Shown here: one piece after another, positions 9,301 to 17,117 of the stretch
Numbering within the stretch: position 1 is the stretch's first letter
Layout of the letters: every line of letters starts with the position of its first letter
Source of the DNA: Mycolicibacterium iranicum
GTDB taxonomy: Bacteria > Actinomycetota > Actinomycetes > Mycobacteriales > Mycobacteriaceae
Length of the DNA stretch: 64,000 nucleotides
Direction: 5' to 3'
Assembly: GCF_001650495.1 (NCBI RefSeq)
Contig: NZ_LWCS01000002.1
Coordinates: 1-64,000, forward strand
Translations under genes and position numbers: made by a program
The notes under the pieces: model-generated
Database searches by the model: none
What the model was told of the DNA's origin: nothing
The model's input: the letters and a program-made list of their open reading frames with translations, nothing else

Positions 9301-10291
9301 TCGGCAGCCGGGCATAGAGAGGCAGCACCTCCGTGTGGCTCGGGTCGGTGACCGCCCTCAATGCCTCTGCAGTGTCGCGGATCTCGCGTTCCCCGGACAG
9401 GAAGACCAGGACGTCGCCCCGCGGTTCGGCCTCCAACTCGGCCACCGCGTCGATGATCGCCTCGGTCGGGTCCCGCAATTCGGTGCGGACCACCTCGTGG
9501 TCCGGGTCGTCGGGATCCTCGGCACCGGCAGAGGGGACAGTGATTTCCAGAGGGCGATAGCGGATTTCGACGGGATAGGTACGTCCCGAGACCTCGACGA
9601 TCGGCGCTCCCGCGAAGAACTGCGCGAAACGCTCCGGCTCGATCGTCGCCGACGTCACGATCACCTTGAGATCGGGTCGCCGTGGCAGCAACTGGCGCAG
9701 ATATCCGAGGAGGAAATCGATGTTGAGGCTGCGCTCGTGAGCCTCGTCGATGATCAGCGTGTCATACCGCAGCAGTCTGCGGTCCCGCTGCACTTCGGCG
9801 AGCAGGATGCCGTCGGTCATCAGCTTGACGAGCGTGCGGTCACTCGCCTGATCGGTGAACCGCACGGTGTAGCCGACCGCTTCGCCCAATGGCGTACCGA
9901 GCTCGTCGGCGATGCGGGCCGCGACCGTGCGGGCGGCGAGCCGGCGGGGCTGGGTGTGGCCGATCGTGCCCCGGATCCCCCGGCCGAGTTCCAGACAGAT
10001 CTTGGGAAGCTGCGTGGTCTTGCCCGAGCCGGTCTCACCGGCGACGATGACGACCTGGTTCGCGGTGATGGCCGCTGCGATCTCGTCGCGACGTTCGCTG
10101 ACCGGCAACTCCGGATAGCTGATGTGCGGGACGGCGGCCAACCTGGTGGCCACCAGCGCCTCGGCTGCCGCGAACCGCTCTTCGAGACGCTCCAGTTGCT
10201 GCGGGGTCGGTTGGCGGAGCTGACGAAGACGGCGGGCCAGTGCGGCGGCGTCCTTGATCGTCAGACCGTCAAGTCTCGCACGCAGGGACAC
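6395..10291 (-). CDS. hrpA: ATP-dependent RNA helicase HrpA (DEAH box)
   Basis: 1298 residues, the usual HrpA length. Walker A GETGSGKT is at residues 85-92, DEAH at 182-185, SAT at 214-216, and motif VI QRAGRSGR comes later. Helicase-associated and OB domains and the long C-terminal DUF3418 region follow. HrpA unwinds RNA and in E. coli helps rescue stalled ribosomes and process fimbrial mRNA; its mycobacterial role is less known. It follows a small membrane protein gene by 24 bases and precedes tetR by 14 bases, suggesting one transcript. Confidence 0.96.
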   Translation of the reverse strand: MSLRARLDGLTIKDAAALARRLRQLRQPTPQQLERLEERFAAAEALVATRLAAVPHISYPELPVSERRDEIAAAITANQVVIVAGETGSGKTTQLPKICLELGRGIRGTIGHTQPRRLAARTVAARIADELGTPLGEAVGYTVRFTDQASDRTLVKLMTDGILLAEVQRDRRLLRYDTLIIDEAHERSLNIDFLLGYLRQLLPRRPDLKVIVTSATIEPERFAQFFAGAPIVEVSGRTYPVEIRYRPLEITVPSAGAEDPDDPDHEVVRTELRDPTEAIIDAVAELEAEPRGDVLVFLSGEREIRDTAEALRAVTDPSHTEVLPLYARLPTAEQQKVFQPGRTARRIVLATNVAETSLTVPGIRYVVDPGTARISRYSRRTKVQRLPIEPISQASAAQRAGRSGRTAPGVCIRLYSEADFESRPRYTDPEILRTNLGAVILQMAALGFGDIESFGFLDPPDARSIRDGVALLQELGAFDRAGELTDVGRRLAQIPVDPRLGRMILQAQSEGCVREVLVLAAALSIPDPRERPTDREDAARQKHARFADENSDFISFLNLWRYLGEQRKERSGSSFRRMCRDEFLHYLRIREWQDLVGQLRGICRDLGIREEDRGQDEPADAASIHAALTAGLLSHVGMRETDGRTYEGARNAKFVLAPGSVLTRRPPKWVVVADLVETSRLFGRTAARIEPAVVERVAGHLVQRTYSEPHWDAERGAVMAFERVTLYGLPLVARRRVGYAEVDPEVARDLFIRHALVEGDWQTRHHFFRDNARLREELAGLEDRARRRDLLVGDEEIFAFYDARVPADVVSARHFDGWWKKQRHLTPDLLTFTRDDLLRNDAGADQPERWQAGDLSLPLSYRFEPSAPDDGVTVHVPVDVLARLGGDDFAWQVPALREELLTALIRSLPKELRRNFVPAPDTAKALLEAITPDSGPLLDAVQRELRRRTGILVPIDAFDLEKLPPHLRVTFAVESADGSVVSRGKNLDELQRRLAAPSRQAVAATVAGDLEREGLRNWPEGLDELPRVVERQGASGHTVRGYPAFVPGRSGVDVKVFATKAEQDAVMARGCERLLLLAAPPVTKNVERSLDTRTRLVLGNNPDGSLSALIDDCAAAAVHVLVPAPVWTKAEFSTARQRLVSGLAQTTADIVRRVEKVLAALHEVELALPQKPSAAQADAIADIRAQLARLVGPGFVDATGAAHLADLARYLTAISRRLERLPHALAADRERMERVAAVQEAYDELRAALSPARAAAPDVTDIAWMIEELRVSLWAQQLGTARPVSEQRIYRALDALHD

Positions 10292-10315
10292 CCGGCCACG
10301 ATAGGCGGACAGTCG

Positions 10316-10666
10316 TCACCGCGGCGCACGGGTGCGGACGTACAGCACGGCGGCCGCGAACGCGATCTCGGCGAAGGCCACCACTGTCGCCAGTTGCATT
10401 GCCACCGCCATGTCGAGCGTTGCGGCAGGCTCTGAGCCGCCACCGTGCCGATGACCCGTCACAGGTATGTGGACCGCAATCATCGCGACGTTCATCACCG
10501 CCACCATCACCCAGCTCCGCACGGTGTCGAACCGCCACACCTCGTAGGCGCAGTAGAGGCAGGCCGCTCCCATCGCGATCGTCACGATGCCCGGCGAAGA
10601 GACATGCAGCACAGCCGAACTCACTGCCAGCAGGGCCCCCACGGCGCGGATGATGCCGGTCTTCAT
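10316..10666 (-). CDS. Small four-helix membrane protein, hypothetical
   Basis: 116 residues from ATG 10666 (MKTGIIRAVGALLAVSSAV); a TTG two codons upstream is an alternative start. Four hydrophobic segments are visible, with a short His/Gly-rich loop (GHRHGGG) between helices 3 and 4 that could bind metal. No family is recognised. It lies 24 bases ahead of hrpA on the same strand and is divergent from the porin gene; the 70-base gap between them must hold both promoters. Confidence 0.7.
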   Translation of the reverse strand: MKTGIIRAVGALLAVSSAVLHVSSPGIVTIAMGAACLYCAYEVWRFDTVRSWVMVAVMNVAMIAVHIPVTGHRHGGGSEPAATLDMAVAMQLATVVAFAEIAFAAAVLYVRTRAPR

Positions 10667-10736
10667 ACCCAAGTAGACAACGTCCGGGGAAGAATCTCAT
10701 CGCGGGAGATGGCAAGCAAACCACCTTTCGGTCTGG

Positions 10737-11423
10737 TTGAATGTCCGCGTGCGGTGGCGGACGACGTTGGGCACCGCTATGGCAGCGGCGATGTCGATGG
10801 CGATGTCGATGGCGATGGTGATTTCGGCGATCGGGATGTCTCCCGCCTCGGCCGAGCCGGTAGCGATGCGTCCCTTGAATTACGACAAGGTGTCCAGAGA
10901 TGGATGGCAGCTGAACATCCGGGTGGAAAACGAGGTTGTCAATTCCATTCCCAACCTCGCCAATGCCCAGAATTCTCGCGAAGGCTTCGTGACGGCGTCG
11001 GCCACCGCGACCGCGGTCGGCGGAGCCAACCCCATCACCGACAGCATCTTCATCCTCGGCTATCAACTCGGTTGCCAGTCGGATGTGTCCGCGGGTCTGC
11101 AGTACGGCGTCACCGGCGGCGGCGGGCCGTCCGGCGCGGTCGGCATCGGCGGTGGTTCCCCGGTCAGTGCTTCGGTCGGACTCGACGGCGGCGTCGCCGG
11201 ATTCGTCCAGACGGTGTTGCAGCCCGGTGTGATCGTCGATCTGCCGCTGTCGAACATGACGCTGAGCCCGAACGGTCAGGCGATGATCGACATCGACAAC
11301 ATCCACATCAAGGCCGACGCGTGTGGCGGCGACGTGACCATCCGGTCCTACGCTTATCTGCGGATCTCCACTGAAGCCGCACACACCCAGTTCGCGATCT
11401 ACGGCGATCCGATCAAGATCTAG
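10737..11423 (+). CDS. MspA-family outer-membrane porin
   Basis: 228 residues. A signal peptide ends near PASA-EP (about residues 36-40), followed by the mycobacterial MspA porin domain: RPLNYDKVSRDGWQLNI, the LGYQLGCQ strand, the IVDLPL segment and the C-terminal HTQFAIYGDP block. MspA-type proteins form octameric channels for small hydrophilic solutes in the mycolate outer membrane. The start is TTG 10737, with GTG 10749 as an alternative. The signal peptide is unusual: the 12-base unit GCGATGTCGATG is tandemly duplicated (10788-10811), giving an MSMAMSMAM hydrophobic core. The next gene follows after 12 bases and looks co-transcribed. Confidence 0.9.
   Translation: MNVRVRWRTTLGTAMAAAMSMAMSMAMVISAIGMSPASAEPVAMRPLNYDKVSRDGWQLNIRVENEVVNSIPNLANAQNSREGFVTASATATAVGGANPITDSIFILGYQLGCQSDVSAGLQYGVTGGGGPSGAVGIGGGSPVSASVGLDGGVAGFVQTVLQPGVIVDLPLSNMTLSPNGQAMIDIDNIHIKADACGGDVTIRSYAYLRISTEAAHTQFAIYGDPIKI
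10788..10823 (+). repeat. 12-base tandem repeat in porin signal sequence
   Basis: GCGATGTCGATG occurs at 10788-10799 and again at 10800-10811, with a degenerate third copy at 10812-10823. It encodes the Met/Ala/Ser-rich core of the porin signal peptide. Slippage here would change signal length by four residues without breaking the frame. Confidence 0.8.
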
Positions 11424-11435
11424 GAGGCTGTCGCG

Positions 11436-11996
11436 ATGCCGAAGACGACGTGGCTCCTCCTGCTGGTGGGCGCTGTCCTGGCGTCGGCGCCGAGCGCTGC
11501 AGCCCAGCCCGCCAACCCACCCAGCAATCCCGGTGCGCCCGACTTCACCCAGGTGATCCCGGGCTTGCAGCCCGGCAGCTTCTCGTACCCCTACAACGTC
11601 ATCGTGGTGGGTCCGCCCCCGGCGACCGATTCGCGCGGCACCCGTGTCAGCGCCGGCGTGGACAAGGACATGAAGGCCGACGGCCTACCCGGCAGCGCCC
11701 TGGGGAATTCGCCGCAGGCAGGCGGCCCTCTGGTGTCGTCCAATGCCCGGTACGGGATCAGCGCCGGCCTGGAGCCCGCAGCGGGGGGAAACCCCGGGCT
11801 CGACATCCGCGCGGGCGTATCCGCGGTGCCGTCCGGTGAGGATCCGAGCGGGCAGCCGCCGCAGGCACCGGTGCCCATCGAGTCGGGCCAGCCCGACGAG
11901 CTGGCAACTCCGGGCGGCTATCCCGCGCCCATCCTGGAGACGCCGGGCACCATCCGCGAAGGCCCGACCGGGGTCTTCGGGCCGCAGCCTCAGTAG
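11436..11996 (+). CDS. Exported proline/glycine-rich protein linked to porin gene
   Basis: 186 residues. A clear signal peptide (MPKTTWLLLLVGAVLASA, cleavage near AAA-QP) is followed by a low-complexity Pro/Gly/Ala-rich mature protein with no cysteine and no recognised domain. AGGAGG overlaps the porin stop codon about 10 bases before this ATG, so translation is coupled to the porin. Similar small exported proteins sit behind MspA-type porins in other mycobacteria, to my recollection. A role as porin accessory or wall protein is a guess from position. Confidence 0.75.
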   Translation: MPKTTWLLLLVGAVLASAPSAAAQPANPPSNPGAPDFTQVIPGLQPGSFSYPYNVIVVGPPPATDSRGTRVSAGVDKDMKADGLPGSALGNSPQAGGPLVSSNARYGISAGLEPAAGGNPGLDIRAGVSAVPSGEDPSGQPPQAPVPIESGQPDELATPGGYPAPILETPGTIREGPTGVFGPQPQ

Positions 11997-12003
11997 CCGC
12001 CCG

Positions 12004-12912
12004 TCAGTGCGTGTCGGGCGACCAGTAGGCGAGCATCTCGGCGAGCGTCTCGAAGGCCGCGGTGTTCACGCCGTAGGTCGCCTCGAAATGCACGCTGAGT
12101 GGGAAACCGAGATCGGCGACGCCATCGATGACGCGCTTGTAGAGGTCGAGCATCAACTGGCGCCGGCCCGTGGGATCGGTTTCGGCGAGTTTGCGAACGA
12201 AGTCCTGCTCGCGGGCGACAGCCTCGTTACCGGGGTCCTGGATGAGCCAATTGATAAGTCCGACACGGCTTTCCACTTTCGGCACGAATCCGAAGGACAG
12301 CAGGATCTCGGGACGGTGGTCGGTCTTGTCGGCGAATTCGGTGAGCATCCCGACGATCGCGTCGGAGTACAGCAACTGCGTCATGCCATAGGTCGCGCCG
12401 CGATCGCACTTGAAGTTGAAGCGACCGTGCTCGCCCTCGCGCGTCGGGATGAGGATGACACCGCGGTTCTCGACCACCTGGTCGAAGATCGACAGGGCAT
12501 CTGTCGGCGCGACCCCTGAGCCCTCGCCGTCGCTGAGCGTGCGCGGCACGCCGACGAAGGCGATCCCCTCGAACCCGCTGTCGCCGAGCTCGGCGAGCCT
12601 GCCACGCAGCGTCGGCTCATCCATGAACGCGGTGACCTGTGTGCACAGTCCCTTGATGCCGGGCAGTTCGGGCTTGATCATCGTCCAGAAGTCCAGAACG
12701 TCGAGTTTGGGCTTCATCTCGATGGGACGGTCGCCGTCCTCTTCGATCATGCCGGGGATCATCACGTGGCGGATCCGCCCGCCCAGCCCGGCCTCCGAAG
12801 AGCACCGCAACACCTTCTCGGCGTCCTCGAGTGCCTGCTCACGCCCCCGCTCCACGTTCGGCGGCACCAGCTCCAAGGCGATGGTGTTCAAGCTCACAGC
12901 ATTGCTCCACAT
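12004..12912 (-). CDS. Methylenetetrahydrofolate reductase-like protein, mycobacterial non-canonical type
   Basis: 302 residues with an MTHFR-like barrel: ALELVPPNVERG at the N-terminus, HVMIPGMI near 49-56, and GFEGIAFVGVPR. It resembles the short actinobacterial proteins (Rv2172c type) reported as unusual, flavin-independent MTHFRs rather than classical MetF. The predicted reaction reduces 5,10-methylene- to 5-methyl-tetrahydrofolate for methionine synthesis. The flavin-binding pattern of classical MetF was not recognised. It is a single gene, convergent with the porin pair (7-base gap) and divergent from the lipoprotein gene. The assignment rests on remembered similarity. Confidence 0.72.
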   Translation of the reverse strand: MWSNAVSLNTIALELVPPNVERGREQALEDAEKVLRCSSEAGLGGRIRHVMIPGMIEEDGDRPIEMKPKLDVLDFWTMIKPELPGIKGLCTQVTAFMDEPTLRGRLAELGDSGFEGIAFVGVPRTLSDGEGSGVAPTDALSIFDQVVENRGVILIPTREGEHGRFNFKCDRGATYGMTQLLYSDAIVGMLTEFADKTDHRPEILLSFGFVPKVESRVGLINWLIQDPGNEAVAREQDFVRKLAETDPTGRRQLMLDLYKRVIDGVADLGFPLSVHFEATYGVNTAAFETLAEMLAYWSPDTH

Positions 12913-13047
12913 CTGAAGGCGTCTTGTCCCCCGGCGGCCTGCCGACCTCGTCGTCGTGGCCCCTCATTGCCCCGCCGGTCGGGAAAAATCACCATACCCG
13001 GGGCGCCGCGCGACGCCTCGGTGAGCTTTCATGGGGGTAGAGCCCCT

Positions 13048-14202
13048 ATGAAAATGCCGTCGAAAGCACTTGCACCCCTCGCCCTGATCATCTGCCTGGT
13101 GACGTCCGCGTGCAGCGGCGTCGAACCCGGCTCCCAGGGATCGGCGACGGGCGCCTCGTCGGCCACGACGTCGACGTCGCGCTCCCCGTTCGAGCCCACG
13201 ACGACCCAGAAGCCGCCCGATACCACCGGACCGCTGATCGCCTACCGTGCGGCGGACGAGATCGGTCTGGTCGAGGGGACCAGCGTCGTCGCCACCGCGA
13301 AGGGCTCGTTCACACCGTCCAACGACCTGATCACCACCGACGACGGCAAGTTCGTGTTCGCGCGGACGACCGACAATCAGCTGGCCACGATCGAGGTGGC
13401 AACGGGTCAGGGTTCGACCCGCCCCGTCACCGTCGGCCCTGCTGTGGGTAGCGGCGGCGGCAGCGCGGTCGTGTGGTGGGAACAGCCGAACCGGTTGATG
13501 CGCCTGGACCTCGCCGATCCGCAGGCGCAACCCGAGCTGGCCCAGACCGTCGACCTACCGCCCGTCGCCGGGGTGCGGCCCGGCGACCCGAGGCTGCTGA
13601 TCGCGCGCGGCGGCACCGCGGTGATCGCCCGCGTCGAGGCGCCGCCGTCGCCGTTCGGCGGTCCGGACACGCTGTACGCGGTCCGCGGCCCCGGGCCGCC
13701 GACGTCGCTGGGGCAGGCCGACGCAGACAGCCCGGTGTCGGTGGCACGCCTCAGTCCCGATGGTGCCTCGCTGTCGTACGCGCTCTACCGCGCCTCCGAT
13801 AACGCGTGCGGCACGGCCGCCCTCGTCACATCGGACGCCAACGGCACCCAGCAGACGTTCGACGTCGCCGCGGCCGACGTCAACGCCGGCTTCCGGGTGA
13901 CCAAGCTGTGGTGGCCGATGACCGGTCCGCCGAAGCTGAGCCTCATGACGTGGGTGTGCGGCCAGCCGCAGACCTATCCGCCGGTGGTCTGGGAGGTGTC
14001 CGGCGACCACATCGCCCAGACGACGCCGCCGACCTCGGCGTTGCAGACCGCGGATGTCGCGCCGGGCCAACGGGCGCTGATCTTGCCGGGCAGCGACACA
14101 CCGACAGATCCGGCGGGCACGCTGGTGTTCGAGGAGAGCTCACGCCGCATAACCATCAAGGGCGGCGTAGACGCCATCGCTGTGATCTCGCCGTCTCCGT
14201 AG
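13048..14202 (+). CDS. Lipoprotein with beta-propeller-like repeats, hypothetical
   Basis: 384 residues from ATG 13048. A signal peptide ends in a lipobox (VTSAC, Cys near residue 22), then a Ser/Thr-rich linker of about 35 residues. The rest is beta-rich with blade-like units such as [19 protein letters not shown] and [14 protein letters not shown], suggesting a WD40/TolB-like propeller. It is probably anchored on the outer face of the membrane. Function is unknown. A six-codon reading frame (13031-13051) overlaps the start. SelO begins 10 bases after its stop. Confidence 0.8.
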   Translation: MKMPSKALAPLALIICLVTSACSGVEPGSQGSATGASSATTSTSRSPFEPTTTQKPPDTTGPLIAYRAADEIGLVEGTSVVATAKGSFTPSNDLITTDDGKFVFARTTDNQLATIEVATGQGSTRPVTVGPAVGSGGGSAVVWWEQPNRLMRLDLADPQAQPELAQTVDLPPVAGVRPGDPRLLIARGGTAVIARVEAPPSPFGGPDTLYAVRGPGPPTSLGQADADSPVSVARLSPDGASLSYALYRASDNACGTAALVTSDANGTQQTFDVAAADVNAGFRVTKLWWPMTGPPKLSLMTWVCGQPQTYPPVVWEVSGDHIAQTTPPTSALQTADVAPGQRALILPGSDTPTDPAGTLVFEESSRRITIKGGVDAIAVISPSP

Positions 14203-14212
14203 GCTGGGTGGG

Positions 14213-15670
14213 ATGAGTATCGCGCTGCAGAGTCGATTCGTCGGCGAGCTGCCCGAGCTGACGGTGCAGTGGAAGGCCGAGCAGGCACCCGAGCCGCAGT
14301 TACTGGCCCTCAACGAACCGTTGGCGGCCGAACTGGGAATCGATGCGGAGTGGTTGCGCACCCCCGACGGGCTCGGCCTGCTGACGGGAACGATCGTCCC
14401 CCCTGAGGGGACGCCGGTGGCGCAGGCCTATGCCGGACACCAGTTCGGCGGGTTCCAGCCGCGTCTCGGCGACGGTCGCGCGCTGTTGCTGGGCGAGATC
14501 GAGGACGTCGACGGAACGCTGCGTGACCTGCACTTGAAAGGTTCCGGGCGTACCCCGTTCGCCAGGGGCGGCGATGGCCTGGCGGCGGTGGGCCCGATGC
14601 TGCGCGAGTACCTCATCAGCGAGGCGATGCACGCCCTCGGGATTCCGACGACGCGGGCGCTGGCCGTGGTGAGCACCGGAAAGGCGGTGTATCGGGAAAC
14701 CGTGCTGCCCGGAGCGGTGCTCGCTCGGGTCGCGTCCAGTCATCTGCGGGTCGGGACGTTCCAGTTCGCGCCGCTGATGATGCAGGCGTCCGGCAACACT
14801 GATCTGCTGCGGCGGCTCGCGGACTTCGCGATCGCGCGCCACCACCCGCAGGCCGCAGAGGCCGAGAACCCGTACCTGGCGCTCGTGGAGGCGGTCACGG
14901 CTGTGCAGGCGCGGCTGATCGCGAAGTGGATGCTCGTCGGCTTCATCCACGGCGTGATGAACACCGACAACATGACGATCTCCGGCGAGACGATCGACTA
15001 CGGCCCGTGCGCGTTCTTGGAGGCGTTCGATCCGGCGACGGTGTTCAGCTCCATCGACAGCTGGGGCCGCTACGCCTACGGGAACCAGCCCTCGATTGCG
15101 CTGTGGAATCTGGCGCGTTTCGCCGAAACGCTGCTGCCGTTGATCGACGACGACAGCGAGAAGGCCATCGCGATGGCCGAGCAGTCGCTGGGCGGTTTCG
15201 TGCCGCTGTACGAGGCGACGTGGATCGATGGAATGAAGGCGAAGCTGGGTGTGCCGCACTCCTCCACCGAAGAGGCGGGGCCTGTCATCCAGGATCTCCT
15301 GGCGCACCTGCAGCAGAGCCAGGTGGACTACACGTCGTTCTACCGCCGGTTGGCGAGGGCGGCGCGCGGCGACAGTGAACCGGTGCGGGGCGAGTTCATC
15401 GACCTCGCAGCATTCGACGGCTGGCTGGAACGGTGGCGGGCACTCGGCCCTGATCCCGATGCGATGGACCGGGTGAATCCGATCTACATCCCGCGCAACC
15501 ACCTGGTGGAGGAAGCGCTCACGGCGGCGACGGGTGGCGATCTCACACCGCTGGAAGGGCTGCTCGACGCAATCCGGCTTCCGTTCGACGAACGGGCAGG
15601 ACTACAGCGGTATGCCGAGCCCGGCCCCAAGGAGTTCAGCGCCTCCTTCCAAACCTTCTGTGGAACGTGA
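14213..15670 (+). CDS. selO: Protein adenylyltransferase SelO (YdiU/UPF0061)
   Basis: 485 residues, typical SelO length. It has [19 protein letters not shown] (about residues 73-91), the nucleotide-binding [15 protein letters not shown] (about 108-122), HGVMNTDNM near 246, and the end block [15 protein letters not shown]. SelO is a pseudokinase that binds ATP in flipped orientation and transfers AMP to protein Ser/Thr/Tyr, linked to redox stress. The C-terminus FCGT carries cysteine where many eukaryotic SelO proteins have selenocysteine. It lies between the lipoprotein gene (10 bases) and the WS/DGAT gene (22 bases), all on one strand. Confidence 0.95.
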   Translation: MSIALQSRFVGELPELTVQWKAEQAPEPQLLALNEPLAAELGIDAEWLRTPDGLGLLTGTIVPPEGTPVAQAYAGHQFGGFQPRLGDGRALLLGEIEDVDGTLRDLHLKGSGRTPFARGGDGLAAVGPMLREYLISEAMHALGIPTTRALAVVSTGKAVYRETVLPGAVLARVASSHLRVGTFQFAPLMMQASGNTDLLRRLADFAIARHHPQAAEAENPYLALVEAVTAVQARLIAKWMLVGFIHGVMNTDNMTISGETIDYGPCAFLEAFDPATVFSSIDSWGRYAYGNQPSIALWNLARFAETLLPLIDDDSEKAIAMAEQSLGGFVPLYEATWIDGMKAKLGVPHSSTEEAGPVIQDLLAHLQQSQVDYTSFYRRLARAARGDSEPVRGEFIDLAAFDGWLERWRALGPDPDAMDRVNPIYIPRNHLVEEALTAATGGDLTPLEGLLDAIRLPFDERAGLQRYAEPGPKEFSASFQTFCGT

Positions 15671-15692
15671 GCGCTCCGGCTAGCGTGCATCC

Positions 15693-17117
15693 GTGAGCGC
15701 CGACAGTGTCCGTCTCGGACTGCAGGACCTGATGTTCATCTACGGCGAGACGTCGAGTTCGAAGATGCACGTCGCCGGGCTCCTGCCGTTCACCCCGCCC
15801 GCCGATGCGCCGAGTGACTATCTGCGCCGGATGGTCGACGACGCGCGCAGCCAGGAAGTGGTGGCGCCGTGGAACCGCAAGCTCGCCAATCCTCGGCTGC
15901 AGTTCAGCCCGCTGCACAGTTGGGTCACCGACAAGGATTTCGACTTCGACTACCACGTGCGGCGGTCGGCGTTGGCCAGCCCCGGTGACGAACGCGAACT
16001 CGGTGTGCTGGTGTCGCGCCTGCACAGCAACCACCTGGACCTGACGCGGCCGCCGTGGGAGCTGCATGTGATCGAGGGCCTCGAAGGCGGGCGCTTCGCG
16101 CTGTACATGAAGATCCACCACGCACTCGTCGACGGATACAGCGCGATGCGGATGCTCAGCCGCAGCCTGTCGACCGATCCCGACGACAACACCACTCGCA
16201 TGTTCTTCAACGTGCCGACGCCTTCGCGTGGGCGGCGCGAATCCCGGGAGGGCGCATCCTCGAACCCGTTGGCGGCGACACTGCGGGCACTGGGCGGGGT
16301 GGGTTCGGCGGTCACCGGCGGTGTCAGTTCGGCGGTCGATCTGACAGCGGCTCTGGTCAACACTCAGCTACGGCGCGACGGCGACAACGCCCACATCTCG
16401 GGGTCGGCGTCGGCGCCTCACAGCATCCTCAACGCACGTATCAGTCGCAATCGTCGCTTTGCCACGCAGCAGTACGAGTTCGACCGGTTGAAGAAGCTCA
16501 GCGCCCAGCACGGGTCCACGATCAACGACGTCGCGCTGGCGATCATCGGCGGCGGACTGCGGAAGTTCCTGAACGACTTCGACAAGCTGCCGGATCGATC
16601 GTTGATCGCGTTCCTGCCGGTCAACGTGCGGCCGAAGGGCGACGAGGGCGGTGGCAATGCGGTCGGGGCGATACTGGCGCCGATGGGGACCGACATCGAG
16701 GATCCGGTCGAGCGTCTCGTGGCCATCACGGCCGCCACGCGCGCAGCGAAGGCGCAGCTGCAGTCGATGTCGCCCACTGCGATCATCGCCTACAGCGCGG
16801 CGCTGCTGGCCCCGGCGGGTGGGCAGATCGCCGGTGCGCTGACGGGCGTGCAGCCGCCATGGCCCTACACGTTCAACCTGTGCGTGTCGAATGTGCCGGG
16901 GCCGCGGGAGCCGTTGTACTTCAATGGTTCCCGATTGGAGGCGACCTATCCCGTGTCGATCCCCATCCACGGTATGGCGCTCAACATCACGTTGCAGAGC
17001 TACGCCGACACAATGAATTTCGGCTTCGTCGGCTGCCGTGACCGCCTGCCTCACCTGCAGCGCCTCGCGGTCTACACCGGGGACGCACTGACGGAGCTTG
17101 AGACCGCCTCCGCTTAG
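15693..17117 (+). CDS. WS/DGAT-family O-acyltransferase (wax ester/triacylglycerol synthase)
   Basis: 474 residues. The active-site motif HHALVDG is near residues 141-147, preceded by PPWELHVIEGL; the C-terminal half carries FLPVNVRP and NLCVSNVPGPREPLYFNG, both typical of mycobacterial Tgs proteins. It uses acyl-CoA to make triacylglycerol or wax esters at the membrane or lipid droplet. GTG 15693 is the start. It is the last gene of the run from 13048 and overlaps the convergent HNH gene by 4 bases. Which acceptor it prefers cannot be told. Confidence 0.93.
   Translation: MSADSVRLGLQDLMFIYGETSSSKMHVAGLLPFTPPADAPSDYLRRMVDDARSQEVVAPWNRKLANPRLQFSPLHSWVTDKDFDFDYHVRRSALASPGDERELGVLVSRLHSNHLDLTRPPWELHVIEGLEGGRFALYMKIHHALVDGYSAMRMLSRSLSTDPDDNTTRMFFNVPTPSRGRRESREGASSNPLAATLRALGGVGSAVTGGVSSAVDLTAALVNTQLRRDGDNAHISGSASAPHSILNARISRNRRFATQQYEFDRLKKLSAQHGSTINDVALAIIGGGLRKFLNDFDKLPDRSLIAFLPVNVRPKGDEGGGNAVGAILAPMGTDIEDPVERLVAITAATRAAKAQLQSMSPTAIIAYSAALLAPAGGQIAGALTGVQPPWPYTFNLCVSNVPGPREPLYFNGSRLEATYPVSIPIHGMALNITLQSYADTMNFGFVGCRDRLPHLQRLAVYTGDALTELETASA

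Noticed and set aside
7667-10435. A 922-residue open frame on the plus strand opposite hrpA
   Set aside because: It is Arg/His/Gly-rich with no domain and lies wholly antisense to a clear helicase; it is a GC-driven shadow.
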